Part shown: one piece after another, positions 14,101 to 21,400 of the stretch
Layout of the letters: each line of letters starts with the position of its first letter
Position numbering within the stretch: the stretch's first letter is position 1
Virus record (IMG/VR): IMGVR_UViG_3300021364_001649
Coordinates: 1 to 22,491 of that record
DNA: 22,491 nucleotides
Strand: one strand, 5' to 3'
From: a virus
Position numbers and translations under genes: made by a program
The notes under the pieces: model-generated
Told to the model about the DNA's origin: nothing
The model's database searches: none
Seen by the model: only the letters and a program-made list of their open reading frames with translations

Positions 14101-16692
14101 AACTTTTAAGTCATTATCATTATAAGTGTATGGAGGAACCGTAATAATATATAGAGACATAGCATTAGGATCATCAGGGGGTGTTACTGGAAAATCAGAA
14201 GATGTCCCTTTTATAACTCTAAACTCTTTATCTTTCGTCACAACAACTTTGTCAATTCTTGGTAAGAAATAATCGTAAGTAATTTCCAAGAAATCTGTTG
14301 CTGAACCGTAAGGTATTAGACTACCTACAATATTATCACTAGCATCTCTTGTTGGTCTAAAATCAATAACATCTGTTAAACTATAAGATTTACCAGTATT
14401 TTTCGAAAAATATTTTGGGATGTCTTCATAATCTACAGCATCAACACCCGTTTGGGCATAAGAATCTCTTGAGAAAAATCCATTGTCGGATACAGGATGT
14501 TGAAAATATTCCAATTCTATAGTAAAACTACTAGAATCAGGTACAACTACACCTGATTTCAATTTTAATGAAGCATAATCATAGAAAGAATCTCTTTGAC
14601 CATTATCAAATTCATACCTATCTTTTATATCAACATTATCACTACCCTTTATGGAAACTATTTTGATAACATCAGGATACCCATTAAGAGAAACTGTCTT
14701 ACCAACTGTTTTCATATCAGACAATCTGGAATGAGGATCAGTATTATCAATTACAATCGTGTCAGCAGTTTTTGTTTTTGTTTTCGAATTCTGAATTGTT
14801 GTTTGAACTTTATATAAAACTTTCAATTCCTGACCCTGCAAATTCTTATTAGGAATTGTTATATTGGCAACACTATTACTGGGAAGATTTACAGTAAAAG
14901 AGTCGTAATTTTCACCAGTAGATTTATTAATGATAATGAAGTTACTTCTATTAAATTTTAATTCTTCTGGAGAACTATAACTAAAAGTACCTGTTCCTAA
15001 AAATTGAACAGGTGAACTTACACTTATCGATAAAACTGTATCACCCTGACTATTTGTCGGGAATTTATCAACAGATTCATTATACAGAAAAGAAACCTCT
15101 TCTACATCAGACAAAGAAGATTTAGAAATAGGAAATATTAAAGAACTTCTCGATTGTTGTGAAACTACTGTATCACCACCGACAATACTTCCATTTGAAA
15201 CCTTCAGAACATCCTCAGTGGAGGTGTCAGAAATTCTAAAAGATAAAATATCTTTCGATGAACCAGATGTTAAATTTAAGTCAAAAAATGATAATTTATA
15301 TCCCTCAGAATCATAACTTAATTGTTTTATTCTACAAGAACCTATATGATTACCATCAAAATTAAATACTTCCAAAGTTTCATTTGAGTTAATATTTGGA
15401 AATTCTTCACCAGTCAACAGCTGTGCTGGAAAGTCAACATAAACGTAATTACCAACAAAAGTGCTTATATTTTCTGATTCAACCCTAGACTCATCTCTAC
15501 CTCTATCCACTGCAAGAGTTACTGTCGAAATTGTTTCAATCTCTCTACCGTGAACATATGCTTTTCCGGGGTCTAATGTAAGTTTTAATTTTTGTGTTAA
15601 ATCAACAGGTGGTGTTAGAGCATTGCCAGCATCAACTTCTGATTGACTATATTCGTCAATATCTAGTGTGAAGTTTCTAACAACAAAATCACCATTAGCA
15701 TCATATGTCCTGCGAGCCATTTCTTCTGCCAAGTAAGCATATTGAGCATTCTTTATCTGATCTACTTTTTGACCATTCCGAACTCTAACAAATTCGTAGA
15801 AGTCGCAAGAATTATTATCTATTAAGTTTGAACTATCTTGTAATTCTTTTTTAGTTAAATTTAATGAAATTTTAAATCTGTCTGCACCGGGAGCTGAGAA
15901 ATTTGAAGACCCCTGAGCATTGTCATAAAGTGAAGCATCATCAGCAGGGGTTACAATACTTTCATCAACTTCCAAACCAACTCTATAACTTGGAGTATTA
16001 CCATACTTATCTAATACAATTGTTTGAGGTTTTACTCTGTGAAAAAATCCTGAAATATAGAATATTGCAGAGTGTTCTGGGTCATTAGGATCATAACTGT
16101 CTATAAATTTAGAAGCATCCCCAACCACAGATGCCAAAGAAGATGGTCCTGTTATTTCGTCTGTAGGTGAAATCCCACCTTCACCTCTCTTAACAACTTC
16201 AACAGTTCTATTCAATTTACCTTGAACTGATTGAGTAACTAGTGTAGTTTCCTCTCCTGCAATTTCAACACTTCCAGATTTATAAGAACCTATGATAGTG
16301 TTTGGGTCAGTTGCGGTTTTTGGGACAACTTTCTTAACTTCAAATATGATTGGTTCAGAACCTTCATTATTAACCAAAGTTCTACCTTCAAGTTCACTAA
16401 TAAAAGAAGATACATCTACACCAGCAGATTGATCTTTTAGTTTTATATATTTTACATTCACATCAACGTTGAAAGTACCATTTCTAATTGGTGATCCGTC
16501 TTGAAATATATGATTACCGAACCTATGGATTTGTTCACTTAGGATTGTTTGAAGTTGTGTAATCTCTCTTGCTTGTAGTGCGGTTCCGGGTTTGAAAAGA
16601 ACTTTAAGGAAATTTTTGTCTACATCAAAATCATCATAGTACGGTCTAGTATTAAAATCTGTTAATAATTTTCTAGTTTCATATTTAGCCAT
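11149..16692 (-). CDS. Giant DUF4815-like virion/baseplate-associated protein
   Basis: This 1847-residue protein begins with YETRKLLTDFNTRPYYDDFDVDKNFLKVLFKPGTALQAREITQLQTIL, the start of the DUF4815-containing structural proteins of T4-like marine phages. Its first ~900 residues are mainly beta-rich. The segment HNMTYWFGEIKMNPSSDMWFSQDL (~1020) and GTQWNDWEDLWTG (~1054-1066) are also family-typical. The C-terminal ~150 residues (IRVYLDLYKPAGTNVYVYYKV...DDRNWYLMKQV...EYVFG) form a conserved receptor- or baseplate-facing domain. It occupies the position of T4 9-10-11-12-wac, so it may replace fibre connectors or short-fibre functions; that is positional inference. A late box sits just after the gp8 stop, and AAGAGG (16700-16705) lies seven bases before the ATG. 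The exact role is unknown, but virion location is well supported by the family. Confidence 0.88.
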   Translation of the reverse strand: MAKYETRKLLTDFNTRPYYDDFDVDKNFLKVLFKPGTALQAREITQLQTILSEQIHRFGNHIFQDGSPIRNGTFNVDVNVKYIKLKDQSAGVDVSSFISELEGRTLVNNEGSEPIIFEVKKVVPKTATDPNTIIGSYKSGSVEIAGEETTLVTQSVQGKLNRTVEVVKRGEGGISPTDEITGPSSLASVVGDASKFIDSYDPNDPEHSAIFYISGFFHRVKPQTIVLDKYGNTPSYRVGLEVDESIVTPADDASLYDNAQGSSNFSAPGADRFKISLNLTKKELQDSSNLIDNNSCDFYEFVRVRNGQKVDQIKNAQYAYLAEEMARRTYDANGDFVVRNFTLDIDEYSQSEVDAGNALTPPVDLTQKLKLTLDPGKAYVHGREIETISTVTLAVDRGRDESRVESENISTFVGNYVYVDFPAQLLTGEEFPNINSNETLEVFNFDGNHIGSCRIKQLSYDSEGYKLSFFDLNLTSGSSKDILSFRISDTSTEDVLKVSNGSIVGGDTVVSQQSRSSLIFPISKSSLSDVEEVSFLYNESVDKFPTNSQGDTVLSISVSSPVQFLGTGTFSYSSPEELKFNRSNFIIINKSTGENYDSFTVNLPSNSVANITIPNKNLQGQELKVLYKVQTTIQNSKTKTKTADTIVIDNTDPHSRLSDMKTVGKTVSLNGYPDVIKIVSIKGSDNVDIKDRYEFDNGQRDSFYDYASLKLKSGVVVPDSSSFTIELEYFQHPVSDNGFFSRDSYAQTGVDAVDYEDIPKYFSKNTGKSYSLTDVIDFRPTRDASDNIVGSLIPYGSATDFLEITYDYFLPRIDKVVVTKDKEFRVIKGTSSDFPVTPPDDPNAMSLYIITVPPYTYNDNDLKVIPIHNRRYTMRDIGILDRRIEELQARSNLRLLQEKSKSVQIRNNNGVDLFKNGILIDDFSGHSIGDTNSSDYRCSIDFETNELRPSFYSDSHEISFDSSDSSNINMVKSGPLLLLEHTEVLHQSQPAGSKPINLNPHNMTYWFGEIKMNPSSDMWFSQDLKPRVNVNDSGENDAWENLSTSVSSELAQGFGTQWNDWEDLWTGRENFVSNQESDPSSLVESNVVRLQNRETQNYLFDAVDKINVVGSGLPNRIERDLTSKKIDTSVVPFMRPDEVIFIATNLKPKTTFYGFFDDIALSSPDIEPCSQIVVTNSSKVFNDGVYDGEIITGSNGGTARVVKNANDGSGLIYVQLLTGTLSNDETINGGTSLVQAKISTITTPTELKSDASGLLCGVLNIPSSETSKFRTGQRLLRLIDNQDNDLSNSESVAESSYTSQGLMDDPENYVVSTRLPLIKRSNICDELSVSKDVFSRELTSINRCLDWKDPLSQTFIVDPASNRNGVFLKSVDLFFKSKDDTLPVMVEIRPTINGYPSTSTVIPFSEVILNPSQVVVSEGPDASEDSNKNTRFIFDAPVYLIPGEYAIVVKTNSSQYQIWSGVVGNSTLNTDGSSNILNPKISKQPLVGSLFSSHNSGVWDAINNESIMFRLNKCQFNTSLESTAILNVTVPPQSESFDLFKFNVSMLKNFFGSQNPTFKYQLGTSNLVEFHENRNIELSSSKSFGGNTTFKIEAKIPTSSNTDVSPVIDMERTSLITVRNIVDAVQYDASDLTIQSGGTGFSTGEKLFLTDSHDSSKQAIFEIQATGGAITGFTLLSSSKDMTNSVNITTNTSSTDDITQLVVADSETSSSGSVADAVYISKRVNLQSSYESKDIRVYLDLYKPAGTNVYVYYKVASTSDSVIFDDRNWYLMKQVTPEYVVSEYNNDYREYVFGTDPQFRGVELVHNNTLVDFNVYAIKIVLSSDNSTKIPKARNLRAIALQEPVSV

Positions 16693-16722
16693 ATATAAAC
16701 CTCTTACTTTATATTATAATAC

Positions 16723-16730
16723 TATTTATA
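16723..16730 (-). promoter_or_regulatory. Late promoter box TATAAATA between gp8 and the DUF4815-like gene
   Basis: Exact TATAAATA on the minus strand that begins with the base directly after the gp8 TAG stop. Predicted initiation near 16717 gives a ~25-base leader containing the ribosome site AAGAGG (16700-16705). The compact arrangement is what one expects of a T4-type late promoter. Confidence 0.72.
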
Positions 16731-18446
16731 CTAGAATTCAAGTACTATTTTTATGTCTTCAATTTGATTTTCATCCCTCTGAATATTAGTTCTTTGCTCA
16801 ACAAACATAACATCCCCAGAATTTTTTAATAACTCTTCATCAACTATACTGGAAATTGAAGTTGCTGAAGCTGATGGTGAACTTATTGGATTTGTTAAAT
16901 CAAAAGTTCCTGTCACATTTACTATTCTAATTTCTTTTGTGCTATTGTCACCATCTAAAACATCTACAATTATTCCAGTTGCACCTGTTACAGATTGAGT
17001 TATAGTTTCATCAATAACAAAAGTTTCATTCAAACCTATATCGGTAGTATTTACAATTAATGTTTTACACTGTATGTATAAGTCGGATGACGCATCTAGA
17101 TAATCTGGACCTTCATTGAGTTTTGGTTGCCTAATTAAACTAATCTGTCTATAATCATTTGCAACAGGTAAATTCTTACCAGTCCCTGATTCATTGTATT
17201 CAAATTTAGTATTAACCATAACAAAGAAACCACCAAGTTCTTCAACAGCATCTCTACCGTGACCCCCAGCTGGAGGTATGATAACATCAAACTTTGCATC
17301 TACTGTTACAGCAGAACTAGCATTTACAAAACTTACAGTTGCGGTAGTGTATCCAGAACCACCATTTAATACCAAAACACTATCAATTTGGTTCTCATCA
17401 GAAGCATTGTCAGAAGCACCCATAACTGGAACTGCTTGAACACCTGTTCCGTCACCATCAACAACAACTGTTGGGAGTATTTGAATGATTGTATTTAAAG
17501 ATAAACTTGTTGCATCACCTTTAACTGTTATTTCATCTCCACCAGTTGCTGGTACATATCCTTCTATCTCAAAAGCTTTTGAGTCAGATGAACTAAAAAC
17601 TGTCATACCATTATAATAACCATTAGGTACACCCAGAGAGTTACTCTGATTATCTGTAATAGTTATTTTTGTTGTAATATTACCATCATTATCAGTAGTA
17701 ATATTAGATATTGATGTTATAATCCCTGATGCAAAAACATATCCATCACCAGAACTATCAGCAGAATCATATCTTCTTGATATTACATCAATTCTACCAT
17801 CACCATAAAGTCTAGCATCTTCTTGAACATTCCATTGTAAATTTGTAGATGAACAAGCACTAGCACCCACTGGTTGTTGTGTTAAGGTTTGAATTGGGAT
17901 AAAATTTTCTGTCATAAACTTAAATGCAGAACTAGCAGAAACGGTATACATATATTGCCAAATATAACCATCTGGATATGGTTCTGGGGTTGTGCTAGTG
18001 TGTATAGGTTTATCGTATGATTCTATATTGTTATTAAATAAACATTTATATACATTAAATTCATCAGTTACAACATAAAAAGGTTTGGGTGTGTCACTAT
18101 TAATTACATCATATAATAAAGTTGCATCCAAATCACCATATTGTGTGTATATTTTACCAGATTCCCAATTAACCTTTGGTATAACATGTGTTATATCAGT
18201 AGATTTAATTTTTTTGGCAGCAAACATATTTCTCCAAACTTCATATTCATTTTGAACATGATCTAATGGAGTCGGTGGATTTAAATCACCAGTTGTTTCA
18301 GTAGCACCAGAGTATAAATCATCACTAGTCCAAGGAGAAATTTTTCCTATGGCAGTATAAATATTAGTTGGTTCTGCTTCACTAAAACCTTCTACAAAAG
18401 ATTTAGCATTATGTATTCTGAATTTATTTGTTAAAACACTAGACAT
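16731..18446 (-). CDS. gp8: Baseplate wedge protein (gp8)
   Basis: T4 gp8 is a dimeric wedge component that joins gp7, gp10 and gp6 in the baseplate. The N-terminal half here shows the family pattern: TNKFRIHNAKSFVEGF, NIYTAIGKISPWTSDD (T4: IYITFGRSEPWSS), PPTPLDHVQNEYEVWRNMFAAKKI, DITHVIPKVNWESGKIYTQYGD and PFYVVTDEFNVYKCLFNN...PEPYPDGYIWQYMYTV. The protein is 571 residues, far longer than T4 gp8 (334). The extra C-terminal half is beta-rich and includes NGGSGYTTATV (~359) and a FVIDETITQSVTGATGIIVDVL..TGTFDLTNPI module (~469-545) that recurs in neighbouring proteins. GAGGA at 18451-18455 lies four bases before the ATG, and it follows the upstream gene after 19 bases. Confidence 0.9.
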   Translation of the reverse strand: MSSVLTNKFRIHNAKSFVEGFSEAEPTNIYTAIGKISPWTSDDLYSGATETTGDLNPPTPLDHVQNEYEVWRNMFAAKKIKSTDITHVIPKVNWESGKIYTQYGDLDATLLYDVINSDTPKPFYVVTDEFNVYKCLFNNNIESYDKPIHTSTTPEPYPDGYIWQYMYTVSASSAFKFMTENFIPIQTLTQQPVGASACSSTNLQWNVQEDARLYGDGRIDVISRRYDSADSSGDGYVFASGIITSISNITTDNDGNITTKITITDNQSNSLGVPNGYYNGMTVFSSSDSKAFEIEGYVPATGGDEITVKGDATSLSLNTIIQILPTVVVDGDGTGVQAVPVMGASDNASDENQIDSVLVLNGGSGYTTATVSFVNASSAVTVDAKFDVIIPPAGGHGRDAVEELGGFFVMVNTKFEYNESGTGKNLPVANDYRQISLIRQPKLNEGPDYLDASSDLYIQCKTLIVNTTDIGLNETFVIDETITQSVTGATGIIVDVLDGDNSTKEIRIVNVTGTFDLTNPISSPSASATSISSIVDEELLKNSGDVMFVEQRTNIQRDENQIEDIKIVLEF

Positions 18447-18465
18447 TTTATCCTCACTAATGTAT

Positions 18466-21400
18466 TTAGTCGACTATTAATTCTCTTTTTAAGAACTCTG
18501 AACCAGAAATAGCAGAATCTGAACGAGTATTTAATATCAATTCTGTATCACTATTTATACTGACCACTTTAAATAATTGATCACCCGCAGATATTACATC
18601 ACCTTCACTCAACTGTGTAAACTGTGTACCCACCCCAGTTAATGTAAAAAATTGGAGAGTTCCATCACAATTAGTGTCATGAGGAATTGATACAGTTCCA
18701 TTCAATTTATTCCACTCATAAAAGTCATTTTTCTTTGGTGTTCCGGGTCTTAAATTCTTATATTTTATTTTAAATCTATAATTTTGATGTGTATTTTCGT
18801 TGTACAAGTAATCACAAGCATATGAACCATGATAATATATTTGTGGAATCAAGACACCAGAATCACTCCCATCAACTTCTGTTTCAATAAAACCCAATTC
18901 AGTTTCACTAGTAATTGTAGCTTTTGGTGAAAAATCTCTATAATATACACTTGTTGTATCAAATTCCTGTACAATATCAGTATTAATCATGAAATCACCA
19001 TTAACATCTTCTAAAACTAATTGTCCACTTACATTATCCCAAGATTTGACTGTTGCTTCAGCTCCAACTTTAAATATTCTATTATTATTTGAAGTGCTTG
19101 CTGTATTAACTACACCACCTGTCCAGTATGGGAAAAAAGTTAAAGTTTGGTCATCTATTATATTTGTAATTCTGAATATGGTTGGTGATCCAGTATTCCC
19201 ATATGAATATAATGGTGAAACTATTCTAAATAAATCCCCAACTTCTAATTCAGTTGTATAAGAAGTTCCTACCCCTAAAAGTGTTTGATTGTTAGGTGCT
19301 GCAAGAGATCCAATTACTGAATCACCAGAAAGTTCTATTGAAAAATTCAAAACTTTATTACCAACTTCAAAATCACCATAAGGATTGCTCATTTGGAATT
19401 CTAAATTATAAGGGGCACTGTCATCACCATCTAAAATCAACAAACTATATAGAAAATCAAAATCCCTAATAAGTTTATTAGAGTGTTTTCCAATATAATC
19501 CCATATAACCATTGAAACGTTTGTCTTTATTTGAGAGAAAGACATTTTGACTTGTTTAACAGTTTCCGTTGAGATTCTACCAAACATTTTCATACCAGCT
19601 GGATGAATAAGTCTTTTCAGTAAGTCTCTATACTTTCTAACCTCAACAGAGGATTCCAGTAAGTAAGAGTAAACTTGATAGTAGAAAGAATCTTGTATGT
19701 ATTTTACATCTGAAATAAAACTGTTATTGTTTAAGAATCTACCACCATCATCAAATATAGAACCAAAATTTAATTCAATATCATCAGTTCCACTGGAATT
19801 CAAATCCAGACTTATACTATAAGGTTGGTTTAATATACTATCATACCAAGATGCTACTGAATAATTTAGATCTACCCAAACATCAGTCCCATTTCCAATT
19901 TTAAATTTGGTTTTATTGTATGATGCAGTACCCACAGTTCCTGTTTCACCTGAACCAGCACCTTCAATAATATCATCATCAGCACTAATAAAAACACCAC
20001 TATACTCTCTTAAAACTAGAATACCAGTTCCAGAGTCCCAAGATACAACTTTACCAGTCCCATCAAGAGTTTGGTGGTTTACTATTTCACCAACCGTAAA
20101 ATCTCCACTTGGGGTTGTTATCTCTAGATTGAGATAAGGTAATTCAATACCTATCTGTGTCTTATCCAAAACCAGACTTGATTGTGTACCTTCCCAGTCT
20201 TCAAGATAATGTTCAACTTTACTTCTTTTGTACCCAATACCAGTTTTTCTGATTTTAACTTGTTTTAGAGTTCCAACATCATTTCCAATTAAGTTAAAAG
20301 ATTCGGAAGTTATATTATGATCACCTATTTGTGTCAAAGTTGGATATTTAATATACCCTTTACCAGCACAATGAACATTTATTTTACTTATTGTCCCAAC
20401 ACCATTTTCAATAGCAATACCATTAGGAGCAACTATTCTAACATTATCTATATAAACTCTCCTATATACATTATCTTCTATGGGTGGTTGACCACCCCAA
20501 GATATTTTAATAGATGAGTTAATTAGGAAATTATTAGATTGACTTGGAGTAAATTCAACTTCATATTCACCAACTTTATCAACAAGAAAAGATTGAACTC
20601 CAACCCAAGATGATGTTGAATCATCATATACTCCAATAGTAAGGTATCTTGAACCAGTATAAGATTTTACACTTACTCTTAATTTTAAATTAATACCATC
20701 TAAATCTGAAAAATCATAATTAATTGGTTGAGATACTGTAGGGTTAAGTGGTGGAATTGAATTTATAGTTAAAGTTCCACCAAATAGGTTCGACCATGCA
20801 ATCCCAGTCTCGTTAGAAGGGTATTGCCAATCATCTATATTACTATCGAAATTTGGATTATTAATAGAATAACCAAATTCAGTTATCTCAGAAACAACTG
20901 CTTCTATTGGTCTACTTGGACCAGTTGGGGAAAGACATTTTGTATTATCAAATATCAACTTATCACCAACACTGTACCCAATACCACCATTAACAACTTC
21001 AATATCAGTTATCTTACCAGAATTTACACTACAAACATCCAATTCTATAAGGGCTCCCCTATCTATATTTTGAATATCTGTATAATCTATAACTTCACCA
21101 GACCTGTCTATATAAAAAATATCACCTACTGTGAAGGATTCTTCAACATCATTGATTGAAACACTTGAAGCACCATAATAAATTGTACCTATAATTGTTG
21201 AAGGGTCATTTTCCAAATATACATTTTCACCTTCGAAGAAATCACCAGAAAGACCATATTCATTTAGAACAATCTCATATACAAAATATCCACCTCTTTT
21301 GGTGCTTGATATAGTTTCAACATAAGCACTTACGCCAGAAATTTGACCAACTATTTTTTGAGAAGCAATTTCTGGGATAGTTGTTATATCATCCGGTTTT

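Noticed and set aside
20824-21159. 111-codon plus-strand open frame rich in Ile, Tyr, Asn and Thr
   Set aside because: It lies opposite the gp7-position gene; its composition is what AT-rich coding DNA gives when read in reverse.
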